From Salinibacterium sp. dk2585 (GTDB taxonomy: Bacteria; Actinomycetota; Actinomycetes; Actinomycetales; Microbacteriaceae), in contig NZ_CP042856.1 in the NCBI RefSeq assembly GCF_008001035.1, positions 1,426,001 to 1,490,000 of the forward strand: DNA of 64,000 nucleotides. The letters run 5' to 3'. Each line of letters opens with the position of its first letter. Position 1 is the stretch's first letter. The notes beneath the pieces were generated by a model. It was not told the DNA's origin and did not search any database. It saw only the letters and a program-made list of their open reading frames with translations. Shown here piece by piece: positions 29,841-38,434 of this stretch. The position numbers and the translations under genes were made by a program.

Positions 29841-30922
29841 CTCCGCATCACTCGCGCCGTGAGGCCGGCGACAACTGCAGCGCTTGAGATGCCAAGCAAC
29901 TCGGCATAGTCCTGCGCCGAAGGCGCACCCCCGGCGGGGTCACCGAAGAACTCGACCACGTCGCCGACCTCAGCACCTCCAGCACCGACGTCGAGCACAG
30001 TGGCATCCATAGCAACTCTGCCCGCGATCGTGAGACGCTGCCCGCGCAGGAGTACCTGGGCGCGGTTTCCGAGCGAACGATCCACCCCATCGCCGTAGCC
30101 GATCGGCACCAAGGCGAGAGTTGTCTGCTCGCTGGTGCGGTAGGTGTAGCCATACGAGACGCCGACATCCGCGTCGACATTTTTGAGGGCGATAATCGGC
30201 GCTCTGAGGCTCAGGGCGGGCCTCACGCTCGCGGGCGCGGGCGTGAGGGCTTCGCTGAGGCCGAATGCCTCGGCGCCGATCCGCACGAGGCCGGCGTAGC
30301 CGCCGACGGGCGCGACATCTCCTCCTGCGGGAGAAACGAGCCCACGCACTTCGGTGCCCTCGGCGGTGAGAACGCTGGCCGCATTGTGCAGCAGCCGTGC
30401 GTCGCTGGCACAGAGAGTGACACTCCCCTGGCCCGCCGCCGACAGCGCACGAGCGAATGCCTCGAGTTCAGGGTGCTCGCTCGGGCCGGTGACGCGCTTG
30501 ATGCCAAGGTCGAGCCACACGCTTTGCGCGCCAGCGCGGACGGCGACACCAACCGCTTCCGGCGAGGACGCGGCAGCGGAGAGCCCGAATGCAGAAAGCT
30601 CCCCCTGGGAGGCGGTGACCGGAAGATCCCACACGACGATCTCACCGTCGACACCCGCGCCCCGCAGCGCGATTCCATCGGCCATATCCGATACAGCGAA
30701 CGTGGCTGACCCCGAGGAGCTCACCGCGCGAGCGGCATCCAGTAGACCGTGCCCCCAGGCCTCCGAGGAGAGATCGATCAGTACGCCGGCTCGGAGTGAC
30801 GCACGGCGGAGAGCGCGAATGTTCTCTTCGACGGCCACCCTCGAGACGAACGCGAGCCGCGTGCATCCCCGAGGGAAGACAGACGGCTCCCCCGCAGTGG
30901 CGTCGCCGAGCGCGTCAGTCAC
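29831..30922 (-). CDS. Alanine racemase-like protein B (PLP lysine lost, catalytic-Tyr loop present)
   Basis: A 363-residue paralogue of the next gene. In the barrel the PLP lysine is replaced: LIDLSSEAWGHG aligns with VVLKADAYGHG, giving S52 for lysine and W56 for tyrosine; the conserved barrel histidine is not found, though R143 and R214 remain. The C-terminal domain is normal: VGVSYGYTYR with the catalytic Y257, PIGYGDG with Y276, and GRVAMDATVLDV with M305/D306. Alone it cannot form the lysine-PLP aldimine. It starts 9 bp after gatD-like and overlaps the next racemase-like gene by 10 bp, so the pair is translationally coupled and could assemble co-translationally. Confidence 0.85.
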   Translation of the reverse strand: MTDALGDATAGEPSVFPRGCTRLAFVSRVAVEENIRALRRASLRAGVLIDLSSEAWGHGLLDAARAVSSSGSATFAVSDMADGIALRGAGVDGEIVVWDLPVTASQGELSAFGLSAAASSPEAVGVAVRAGAQSVWLDLGIKRVTGPSEHPELEAFARALSAAGQGSVTLCASDARLLHNAASVLTAEGTEVRGLVSPAGGDVAPVGGYAGLVRIGAEAFGLSEALTPAPASVRPALSLRAPIIALKNVDADVGVSYGYTYRTSEQTTLALVPIGYGDGVDRSLGNRAQVLLRGQRLTIAGRVAMDATVLDVGAGGAEVGDVVEFFGDPAGGAPSAQDYAELLGISSAAVVAGLTARVMRRWK

Positions 30923-30931
30923 CGGATGCTG

Positions 30932-31684
30932 TCAGGAGGCGGGGCGATCGACGGCGACGTTCGCGGAGCGAGCAAGGATGCGGCGGCACTCGAGCGCGAG
31001 TGAGTCCAGTTTGGCGTGGCCCTCGTTCTGCGAGTACGAAATTCCCTTCCGTCCGCATGCAAGTTCGATCAGGTGGTCAGCGAGCACGGGGTTCATCGCG
31101 AGCACCGGTCCCTGGAGATGCGTGCCGATCACGTTCGCGGCCCTCGCGCCCTCGTCTTTCGCCTGGCCGTTCCCGCGCCCCGTGACCGCCGTGCCGAACG
31201 CTCCGGTGGCTGAGCCGGTCAATGTCATGCTCGAACCGTGGTTCTCGATGCCGATAAGGCGCCCGAGCTCCACATGGTCGATGACGAAGCAGTTGGTGAC
31301 GACACGGTCTACCGAAGCATCCGTCTCGATCTCCAGCACACGGGCGCCTTCGAGCACGGCGCCTCCGGGCATAGTGACGCGCGAGCCGAGCAACTGCATG
31401 CCGGCGGTCACTGCCAGCATCGGCACGCCATCGTCGCGCCAGCCACGGAGGCGGTCCCCGATCGCTTGCGCAGAATGCTCAAGGACACGAAGAGCGGATG
31501 CCGGCCCAGTGCCAACCGTGACGATGTCGACATCCCCAGGCACGTCGTCGCCGGGATTGTGCTGCACATGGGTGACGTCGATGCCTGCCAAGCGCAGGCG
31601 CTCCCGTAGGACAGTGACGTTGCCCATGTCGCCGTTGACCGCCAAGTGCTCGGGAAAGAGCTCGAGAATCGTCAGCTGTGTCAT
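30932..31684 (-). CDS. GatD-like protein without glutaminase residues
   Basis: A 250-residue homologue of GatD, the glutaminase subunit of the MurT-GatD lipid II amidotransferase (class I fold). It aligns along its length (ELFPEHLAVNGDMGNV at the start, LIGIENHG in the middle, GTHLQGPVLAMNP near the end). The two catalytic positions have changed: the nucleophile motif ICGGYQ reads VTAGMQ (T93 for Cys), and LHGP reads LQGP (Q191 for His). The substrate-contact Arg near residue 127 is kept. Ammonia release from glutamine is therefore not expected. The start overlaps the murT-like stop by 4 bp. Confidence 0.88.
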   Translation of the reverse strand: MTQLTILELFPEHLAVNGDMGNVTVLRERLRLAGIDVTHVQHNPGDDVPGDVDIVTVGTGPASALRVLEHSAQAIGDRLRGWRDDGVPMLAVTAGMQLLGSRVTMPGGAVLEGARVLEIETDASVDRVVTNCFVIDHVELGRLIGIENHGSSMTLTGSATGAFGTAVTGRGNGQAKDEGARAANVIGTHLQGPVLAMNPVLADHLIELACGRKGISYSQNEGHAKLDSLALECRRILARSANVAVDRPAS

Positions 31685-33006
31685 GATGCGCCTCGTTCCA
31701 GGTCGCTGTGTCCGAGGAGCTTGCGCGCGAGGATCATCTGGTCATAGTCGAGGATGAGGGTTCGCTTGCCGGAGGAGGGAAGCTCCGAGGCGAGCATGGT
31801 GTTGAGCGCCTTCTCGAGGTCGGGTTCCACAGTGCCGTAGTCGATGTTGTCGTAGGCGAGGCGCAGGGCCATGAAGGCAGCCTTCGGCCCGGAGACGACG
31901 TCGACGTGGGAAAACTTCGAGACATCCGCCGCATAGAGCCAGGACAGGTCCTTGCTGCCCTCGTCGAGCGCGATCATGACCGATTCGGGAGCGCCGTCGA
32001 GATAGTCGACGTTCATCTGAAAGCTCGCGAGGTTCTTGAGCAGAAGGATCTCAAGGTCTTGGCCGTCGTGCTGCACGGTCTCGCCGCGACCGTACACGGG
32101 CTTCGCCGACTCGAGGGCCGAGATCGCGGTATCGAGCGAGAACCGCTCGCTGAGCACCTTGCGGGCAAGCGTGATCGCGGCCGCTGCGTCGACTGCGTAG
32201 TGCAGCCCTCGCGCGGAAAGGGTCACGCTGCGTGCAACGCCATCGAATGCGATCGTCGCGGTCGCCCCGTCGACGGCCTGCACCTCGGCGTAGACCTCGC
32301 GTGCGGAGTGCGAAGAGATGGACTCGTTCTCGTAGTCGCGCGCGATGACCTGGCCGTGCGGCGCGGATGCCACCGCCTCGTCGGTGAGACCGAAGAAGCC
32401 CAAGTCGAGACGACCCTCCTCCTCGAGCCGGCCCGCAAGGGTGCGGAGGAAGTGGTCATCCCGGTTGAGCACGACGACGTCACTGACCTCGGCGACGATG
32501 TCCCGGAACATTCCAGCCACGCGCTCGGGCTCGTGGAAGCGATAGATCTGGTCGATCTGCAGGTTGAGGATCACGGCCGCGGAGGGGGTGAGCGCTTCAG
32601 CGATGACCTTGCCAAACGCCTCATCAACCTCGATCACACCGATGTCAGCATTGAGGCGACCGGAGAGGCTGACCTGCCCGAGCAGAGACGACGCAATTCC
32701 CTGAGGAAGGTTGCCGCCGGAGGGATTCGTGAACACCGTCAGGCCGTGGGCGCGCATGATCGACGTGAGCATGTGGGTCGTCGTGGACTTGCCGTTCGAC
32801 CCGAGCACGAAGACATTGCCGTGCGTGAACTGTCTCGTGATGTCGTGCAGGAATCGCGGCGCAAGCTTGAGCGTCACGTATCCCGGGAACGCCGAGCCGC
32901 CTCCCCTCAGCCGCGCGAGCAGCCGAACGACCTTGCCCGCCAGGATCGGGATGACGTACCTGGCGGGAGACGGTCGCGTTCCGAGAGGCTTTGGAGGCCT
33001 ACTCAA
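31681..33006 (-). CDS. MurT-like Mur ligase without zinc ribbon
   Basis: A 441-residue Mur-ligase-family protein most like MurT, the ATP-using subunit that amidates D-Glu of lipid II. The P-loop is [11 protein letters not shown], followed by [13 protein letters not shown]. Differences from MurT: the four-cysteine zinc ribbon of the central domain is absent, RDQ.DR.GE reads IDQIYRFHE, and the ND..ADGRD.SW motif is reduced to [15 protein letters not shown]-dependent activation of a carboxylate remains plausible, but the acceptor is probably not ammonia. The start is a TTG at 33006 that overlaps the sigA stop by 8 bp; a later start is possible. Confidence 0.87.
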   Translation of the reverse strand: MSRPPKPLGTRPSPARYVIPILAGKVVRLLARLRGGGSAFPGYVTLKLAPRFLHDITRQFTHGNVFVLGSNGKSTTTHMLTSIMRAHGLTVFTNPSGGNLPQGIASSLLGQVSLSGRLNADIGVIEVDEAFGKVIAEALTPSAAVILNLQIDQIYRFHEPERVAGMFRDIVAEVSDVVVLNRDDHFLRTLAGRLEEEGRLDLGFFGLTDEAVASAPHGQVIARDYENESISSHSAREVYAEVQAVDGATATIAFDGVARSVTLSARGLHYAVDAAAAITLARKVLSERFSLDTAISALESAKPVYGRGETVQHDGQDLEILLLKNLASFQMNVDYLDGAPESVMIALDEGSKDLSWLYAADVSKFSHVDVVSGPKAAFMALRLAYDNIDYGTVEPDLEKALNTMLASELPSSGKRTLILDYDQMILARKLLGHSDLERGAS

Positions 33007-34309
33007 GGTAGTCCCGGAGCGACTGCGACCGGGACGGATGGCGAAGCTTGGCCATGGTCTTCGACTCGATCTGGCGGATGCGTTCGCGAGTCACGCCGAA
33101 GGTGTCGCCGATCTGGTCAAGGGTCTTCGGCATGCCGTCTCCCAGTCCGAATCGCATGCGGATCACGCCAGCCTCGCGCTCCGAGAGCGAGTCGAGAAGC
33201 GATTCGAGCTGCTTCTGCAGCATCGTGAATCCCACGGCGTCCGCCGGAACGACGGCCTCGGTGTCTTCGATGAGGTCACCGAACTCGCTGTCGCCGTCCT
33301 CGCCGAGCGGCGTGTGGAGCGAAATCGGTTCGCGACCGTACTTCTGCACCTCGACGACCTTCTCGGGCGTCATGTCGAGTTCGCGGCTCAGCTCTTCCGG
33401 CGTGGGCTCTCGGCCCAGGTCCTGCAACATCTGGCGCTGCACTCGCGCGAGCTTGTTGATGACTTCGACCATGTGCACCGGGATACGAATCGTGCGCGCC
33501 TGGTCAGCCATGGCGCGCGTGATGGCCTGCCGGATCCACCAGGTCGCGTAGGTGGAGAACTTGAAGCCCTTCGTGTAGTCGAACTTCTCGACAGCGCGGA
33601 TGAGGCCCAGGTTTCCTTCCTGGATGAGGTCGAGGAACTGCATGCCGCGCCCCGTGTAACGCTTGGCAAGTGAAACTACGAGGCGGAGGTTGGCACCGAG
33701 CAGGTGGCTCTTGGCGCGCTGGCCGTCCTTCGCGACCCACTGCAGCTCGCGCTTCTGTGCGGGTGACAGCTTGTCGCCCTCGTTCGCGAGCTTGTCCTCG
33801 GCGAACAGGCCCGCCTCGATACGCATGGCCAACTCCACCTCCTCGGCGGCGTTGAGGAGAGCGACCTTACCGATCTGCTTGAGGTAGTCCTTGACCGGGT
33901 CAGCCGTCGCGCCCGTGATCGTGGCCGAGTAGACGGGAACCTCATCGTCCTCGTCTGCCATCGAGAGCACGATCGCGCCCGTGGGCAGCTTCTCGTCGGC
34001 CGCGCCGCTCGCCGCCGTGGCCTCGTCGTCGGCATCCTCGACAACGGCGCCGTCGACCTCCGGCTCCTCAGCGGGCTCTTCGACGGCGACTGCCTTCTTC
34101 TTCGCGCGCGTCTTGGCGGGAGCCTTGGGTGCGGCACCCTCGCCCGCGGCCGTCTTCTTCGCGGCGGGCTTCTTCTTCGCGGGTGCCTTCTTGGCCGCTG
34201 CCGTCGTGTCGACGTCCTGCGCGTCGACGGAGTCGACCACGGTGTCGGGCGCCTCCTGCGAGGCCTTGCCCTTGGCAGACTTGGATGTGGTCGTGGTGCG
34301 GGTAGCCAT
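32999..34309 (-). CDS. sigA: Primary RNA polymerase sigma factor
   Basis: A 436-residue sigma-70 of the essential group. Regions 1.2 to 4.2 are complete: [20 protein letters not shown], region 2 with [20 protein letters not shown] and [16 protein letters not shown], and region 4 with [19 protein letters not shown]. The N-terminal 110 residues are Lys/Ala/Glu-rich and low-complexity (repeated AKKAPAKKK). The ATG at 34309 ([10 protein letters not shown]) with AAAGG about 9 nt upstream is preferred to an ATG 21 codons earlier. Its stop codon overlaps the start of the murT-like gene. Confidence 0.97.
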   Translation of the reverse strand: MATRTTTTSKSAKGKASQEAPDTVVDSVDAQDVDTTAAAKKAPAKKKPAAKKTAAGEGAAPKAPAKTRAKKKAVAVEEPAEEPEVDGAVVEDADDEATAASGAADEKLPTGAIVLSMADEDDEVPVYSATITGATADPVKDYLKQIGKVALLNAAEEVELAMRIEAGLFAEDKLANEGDKLSPAQKRELQWVAKDGQRAKSHLLGANLRLVVSLAKRYTGRGMQFLDLIQEGNLGLIRAVEKFDYTKGFKFSTYATWWIRQAITRAMADQARTIRIPVHMVEVINKLARVQRQMLQDLGREPTPEELSRELDMTPEKVVEVQKYGREPISLHTPLGEDGDSEFGDLIEDTEAVVPADAVGFTMLQKQLESLLDSLSEREAGVIRMRFGLGDGMPKTLDQIGDTFGVTRERIRQIESKTMAKLRHPSRSQSLRDYLE

Positions 34310-34478
34310 GCGGATACCTTTCTTTCGGGAGGATCGTGCCTTCCCTTCGGGCAGCACTAAGACCCATGTCAAGTCCGGGAGCCAGCGAAACCTCGCATCA
34401 GCAATCGGACCATCGAACGGGTCTCAAACAGCAATTATTGCACGCTTTGCCGGGATGCTACTCCACCGGGGGTGCTGC

Positions 34479-35792
34479 TCAGCTTCGCTTGCGCCGAAGG
34501 GCTCTGTAGAGAGCAACCCACAGCGGTCCCACTTCTATTCCCTCGTCGTCCTTCAGGCGTCGCCGCGTGAGGCGACGAGTGTGCAGGATGAAATATATTC
34601 CCACCGCGAGGACGAGGAACTGCGTGGCAAAGGCGGCTCTGAACGACTGCCAACTGTAGAGTCCCTCCCCGGCGTCCCCCGAGACGGCATCGAGCGTCAT
34701 TCCGATCAGGAACATCATCGTCAGGCTTGCAACGAAACCGCCCACATTGACGATGCCCGTGGCGGAACCGTGGCTTCGCAGGGGGTTGAAGCTTCGTGCG
34801 AACTCGAAGCCGATCAGGGAACCGGGTCCACCGGCCCCGAGGACGATAATCAGCACGCAGACGAGCCAGAAGGGAGGAGGCGAGGCTTGCGCGAGCACTA
34901 CGAGCCACGCGATGGCGGTGCATCCGACGATGGCGAGTACGAGCGAGGAACGGCGGAAGGGGTAGCGCGCGGTCAGGATGCCGAGGATAGGCCCTGCGAT
35001 CACGCCGGAGAGCAGCAGCAGGCTGAGGAGTCCCGCGGCGGTTCCAGGAGAGTAGCCAAGACCACTCACGAGGAACGGGAACCCCCAGAGGAGGGCGAAC
35101 ATGGAACCAGGCGCCTGCGTCGTGAAGTGCGACCAGAACCCGAGCTGCGTGCCTGGCCGCCGGAGTGCGTGTCGGGCTTCACGGAATGCGTGCCCCCACG
35201 ACTCCATCTCGCCGGATGCCGCAGTGCCAGCTGGCGAGTCCCTCACGACCGCGAGCGTCAGCAGGAGCGAGCACAGCGCCGTCGCACTCGCCAGACCGAA
35301 GGCGGGCGTCCACCCGAAGTCATGGAGCACCCACGCGAAGGGCACCGCGGAGAGCAGTTGGCCCAACTGGCCCACGTTGCCCGTCCACTGGGAGACCTGC
35401 GGCAGGATGCGCCCGGCAAACCAGAGGGGCAGCAGCCGCAGAACGGAGATGAAGGTCATGGCGTCGCCCATACCCACCAGGACGCGCCCGACGACGGCGA
35501 GCCAGAAGTGATCAGCGAATGCGACCGCGAGCTGCCCCACAAGCATGACGGCTGCGCCCCCGCTGATGAGCACCCGCGGGCCCACCCTGTCGAGCATCAC
35601 GCCCACGGGGATCTGCAACCCGGCATACACGATGAGCTGCACGACCGCGAGCGTCGACAGCACGGAGGCCGTGATCTCATAGCGATCGGTTGCCTCGACA
35701 GCCGCGACGCCCAAGGATGACCGCTGCATCACGGCGACCACGTAGGCGAATACCGCGCAGCCCCAGATGACCCAGGACCGGCGTGAATTCAC
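34479..35792 (-). CDS. MFS transporter
   Basis: A 437-residue major facilitator protein with about 12 membrane helices. The loop 2-3 signature region is VGVMLDRVGPR, and a repeat-like glycine-rich helix occurs in the second half (GPILGILTARYPFRRSSL). The substrate cannot be read from the sequence. The GTG start at 35792 has TAGGAT 6 nt upstream and no Shine-Dalgarno. It stands alone between sigA (169 bp downstream, no terminator seen) and PAC2. Confidence 0.85.
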   Translation of the reverse strand: MNSRRSWVIWGCAVFAYVVAVMQRSSLGVAAVEATDRYEITASVLSTLAVVQLIVYAGLQIPVGVMLDRVGPRVLISGGAAVMLVGQLAVAFADHFWLAVVGRVLVGMGDAMTFISVLRLLPLWFAGRILPQVSQWTGNVGQLGQLLSAVPFAWVLHDFGWTPAFGLASATALCSLLLTLAVVRDSPAGTAASGEMESWGHAFREARHALRRPGTQLGFWSHFTTQAPGSMFALLWGFPFLVSGLGYSPGTAAGLLSLLLLSGVIAGPILGILTARYPFRRSSLVLAIVGCTAIAWLVVLAQASPPPFWLVCVLIIVLGAGGPGSLIGFEFARSFNPLRSHGSATGIVNVGGFVASLTMMFLIGMTLDAVSGDAGEGLYSWQSFRAAFATQFLVLAVGIYFILHTRRLTRRRLKDDEGIEVGPLWVALYRALRRKRS

Positions 35793-35798
35793 TCCACG

Positions 35799-35804
35799 AT
35801 CCTA
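35799..35804 (-). promoter_or_regulatory. -10 box of the MFS gene, leaderless start
   Basis: TAGGAT lies 6 nt before the GTG at 35792. Confidence 0.5.
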
Positions 35805-35833
35805 GCGACGCAGTAGCGCGAGCGACGGCGCGC

Positions 35834-36760
35834 CTAGCGTGCGGGAGAGTCGTCGTCTCCCTTGCGGCGGGTCGCCAGGAACTTCTCGAGCTCTGCCGCG
35901 ATCTCATCGGCGGTCGGCAGGGCGCCATCGACATCCGTCAGGGGCGAGCGCACCGCGTTGCCCTCCATGTAGGCGTCATGGCGCTCCTCGAGCGCGCCCA
36001 CGAGTTTCGCCAGCTCACCGTTCTCCGCGACCTGAAGATCGATCCGAGAGACGAAATCGCGGCCGTCCTCGCGCAGTCGATCGGTCGGGAAGATGAGGCC
36101 GGTCGCCGCAGTGATGCATTCGAGCGCCTTCACTGCGGCATCCGGGAACTCCGTGTCAGAGAGATAGTGCGGAATCAGGAGGACGAAGCCAGCAACATCT
36201 TGCGCAGTCTGCTGTAGCGAGAACTCGAGGAGGTGGAGCGCGTTCGCGGGCACCTGGGTGTGCGGGCGCCACACCGACATCGCGTCGATCAACTCCGTGC
36301 GGTTGCCGCTCACGGTGACTCCGATCGGGCGCGTGTGCGGCACCGGCATGGGAATCGAATGGACCCAGGTGACCGAGCCCACTTCGAAGCGCTCGACGAG
36401 GGACAACAGTGCACGGGTGAAGCGGTCCCACTGGTAGTCGGGCTCGTAGCCGGACAGCAAAAGGAAGGGCCTGCCCAGCTCATCAGTCAGGAGTTCCAAC
36501 GACAGCCGGGCCGGAACGTAGTTTGCGAGATGGTCGCGATCAAAGGAGATGAGCGGCCGTCTGGCCCTGTAGTCGAGCAGCTCATCATTGTCGAAGACGG
36601 CGACGGGCGAACCGCCGAGGTCCTCGCGGACCGCCTCCGTGAACTGGGACACGGCGGATCCAGCATCGGCAAAGCCCGTCAGGGCAGCGACGAGCGGTAC
36701 GCCGGGCGGAACTGCCTCGAAGGCATCCCCAGCGCTGTAGAGCCCATCGATCTCTCGCAT
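35834..36760 (-). CDS. PAC2 family protein
   Basis: A 308-residue PAC2 (proteasome-assembly-chaperone-like) protein. Family features are VPLVAALTGFADAGSAVSQ near the N-terminus, LLSGYEPDYQWDRF and VHSIPMPVPHTRP in the middle. In Actinobacteria these proteins are widespread with unknown function. The ATG at 36760 has TACCAT 6 nt upstream. It is divergent from pepA. Confidence 0.88.
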   Translation of the reverse strand: MREIDGLYSAGDAFEAVPPGVPLVAALTGFADAGSAVSQFTEAVREDLGGSPVAVFDNDELLDYRARRPLISFDRDHLANYVPARLSLELLTDELGRPFLLLSGYEPDYQWDRFTRALLSLVERFEVGSVTWVHSIPMPVPHTRPIGVTVSGNRTELIDAMSVWRPHTQVPANALHLLEFSLQQTAQDVAGFVLLIPHYLSDTEFPDAAVKALECITAATGLIFPTDRLREDGRDFVSRIDLQVAENGELAKLVGALEERHDAYMEGNAVRSPLTDVDGALPTADEIAAELEKFLATRRKGDDDSPAR

Positions 36761-36766
36761 GCTCCA

Positions 36767-36772
36767 ATGGTA
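36767..36772 (-). promoter_or_regulatory. -10 box of the PAC2 gene, leaderless start
   Basis: TACCAT lies 6 nt before the ATG at 36760. Confidence 0.5.
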
Positions 36773-36836
36773 TCCGCGGGCGCTCGGCGGGCGCGCGCGC
36801 AGGCCGCCGAGCCAGCACGCCGAGAGCGAACACGAA

Positions 36837-36842
36837 TAGCAT
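36837..36842 (+). promoter_or_regulatory. -10 box of pepA, leaderless start
   Basis: TAGCAT lies 6 nt before the ATG at 36849; no Shine-Dalgarno is present. Confidence 0.5.
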
Positions 36843-36848
36843 TGCGGC

Positions 36849-38342
36849 ATGCCAACACCGAGCCTCGCCATCGCCACCACTCCACCCGAAGCAATCGCCG
36901 CGGACGTCCTCGTCGTCGGCGTCAGCAACCGGGGCGATGAGGCGCCCCTGGTCCACACGGACATCGCTGCCATCACCGCACTCAGTGATCGGCTCACTGA
37001 CCTCGGCGTCACGGGTGCACGCGACGAGCTCGTGCGGATCACGGTTCCGGAGGTCGCGGCGCGCGCTGTCGCGCTCGTCGGACTCGGAAAGGGTGAGCCG
37101 ACAGTGGAATCGCTCCGCGCAGCTGCGGGAAGTGCGACTCGCCAACTGGTGGGAACGACCACCGTGGCCATCGCGCTCCCCCACAACAGCGCGATGGAAC
37201 TCTCCGCAGTGCTCGAAGGCGCTGCCATCGGTGCGTACGCCTATACGGAGTCACGCGGCAAGTCGAAGGCCTCGACCAAGGTGCCCGCGTCTGAAATTCT
37301 CGTGGCAGCCGAATCCGAGTCCCCCGAACTCGTCGAGCGGTCGGATGCGATCGCCGAGGCGATGACGGTCGCGAGACATCTCGTCAATCTTCCACCCTCC
37401 GTCCTGTACCCCGACAGTTTTGCCAAGCGCGCCCGCGAACTCTTCGACGATCGGACGGGCGTCGAGGTCACGGTGTTCGACGAGGCGCAACTGGAGGAGG
37501 GCGGTTTCGGCGGCCTCTTGGGCGTCGGTCGCGGCTCCGAGCGCGGTCCCCGGCTAGTGCGTATCGATTACGTGCCCGCTGATGCGAGCAAGCACCTCGC
37601 TCTCGTCGGCAAGGGCATCACCTTCGACAGCGGCGGCCTCTCCCTGAAGCCCGCGGCATCCATGGTCGGCATGAAGTACGACATGGCCGGTGCTGCCACC
37701 GCACTCGGCGTGGTGCTCGCGGCTGCCAGGCTCGCACTCCCCGTGCGCCTCACGGCGTGGCTGTGCCTCGCGGAGAACATGCCCTCTGGCGAAGCCATGC
37801 GCCCCAACGATGTCATCACCGTGCGGGGTGGCACCACGGTCGAGGTGCTCAACACCGACGCGGAGGGACGACTGGTTCTCGCCGACGGACTCGTGGCTGC
37901 GGGCGAGGAGCAGCCCGACGCGATCATCGACATCGCGACGTTGACGGGGGCCGCAATTGTCGCGCTGGGCACGCGCTACGCGGGCGTGATGGGTGACCGC
38001 GAGCTCGTCGGCCAACTCTGCGACGCCGCCGATCGGGTCGGCGAGAAGTTCTGGCCAATGCCGTTCGCCGAAGAGCTCCGCGCTTCGCTCAACTCAGACG
38101 TCGCCGACATCGCGAACGCCAAGATCGGCAGCACGGCTGGCGGGATGCTGCTGGCAGGCGCATTCCTGAAGGAGTTCGCGACGCCGCGCCCCAGCGGGGA
38201 CTCCACGATCCCGTGGGCCCACATCGATATCGCCGGACCGGCGAACAATCAGGGCTCCGGCTACGGATTCACGGGGAAGGGCCCGACCGGTGTCGCCCTG
38301 CGGGCGCTCCTCGAACTGACGGACGAGTTCGGCCGGTCGTAG
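36849..38342 (+). CDS. pepA: Leucyl aminopeptidase (M17)
   Basis: A 497-residue cytosolic two-metal aminopeptidase that removes N-terminal residues from peptides. The catalytic domain (about 190-490) has the Lys of GKGITFDSGGLSLKP, the metal motif NTDAEGRLVLADGL, and DIATLTGA. The N-terminal domain is the usual variable macro-like fold. The start is leaderless-type with TAGCAT 6 nt before the ATG. lpdA follows after a 92-bp gap. Confidence 0.95.
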   Translation: MPTPSLAIATTPPEAIAADVLVVGVSNRGDEAPLVHTDIAAITALSDRLTDLGVTGARDELVRITVPEVAARAVALVGLGKGEPTVESLRAAAGSATRQLVGTTTVAIALPHNSAMELSAVLEGAAIGAYAYTESRGKSKASTKVPASEILVAAESESPELVERSDAIAEAMTVARHLVNLPPSVLYPDSFAKRARELFDDRTGVEVTVFDEAQLEEGGFGGLLGVGRGSERGPRLVRIDYVPADASKHLALVGKGITFDSGGLSLKPAASMVGMKYDMAGAATALGVVLAAARLALPVRLTAWLCLAENMPSGEAMRPNDVITVRGGTTVEVLNTDAEGRLVLADGLVAAGEEQPDAIIDIATLTGAAIVALGTRYAGVMGDRELVGQLCDAADRVGEKFWPMPFAEELRASLNSDVADIANAKIGSTAGGMLLAGAFLKEFATPRPSGDSTIPWAHIDIAGPANNQGSGYGFTGKGPTGVALRALLELTDEFGRS

Positions 38343-38434
38343 TAGGCTGGCAGAACGATTGATCTGCCGCTGGATGCGTGTCTCGGCTCCGGGATGCGGT
38401 CTTGCACAAAGCCTCATCCACAAGGAGTTGACGG

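Noticed and set aside
33980-34300. Repetitive Lys/Ala codons at the sigA 5' end as a separate gene or repeat element
   Set aside because: They are in frame with sigA and form its usual low-complexity N-terminus.
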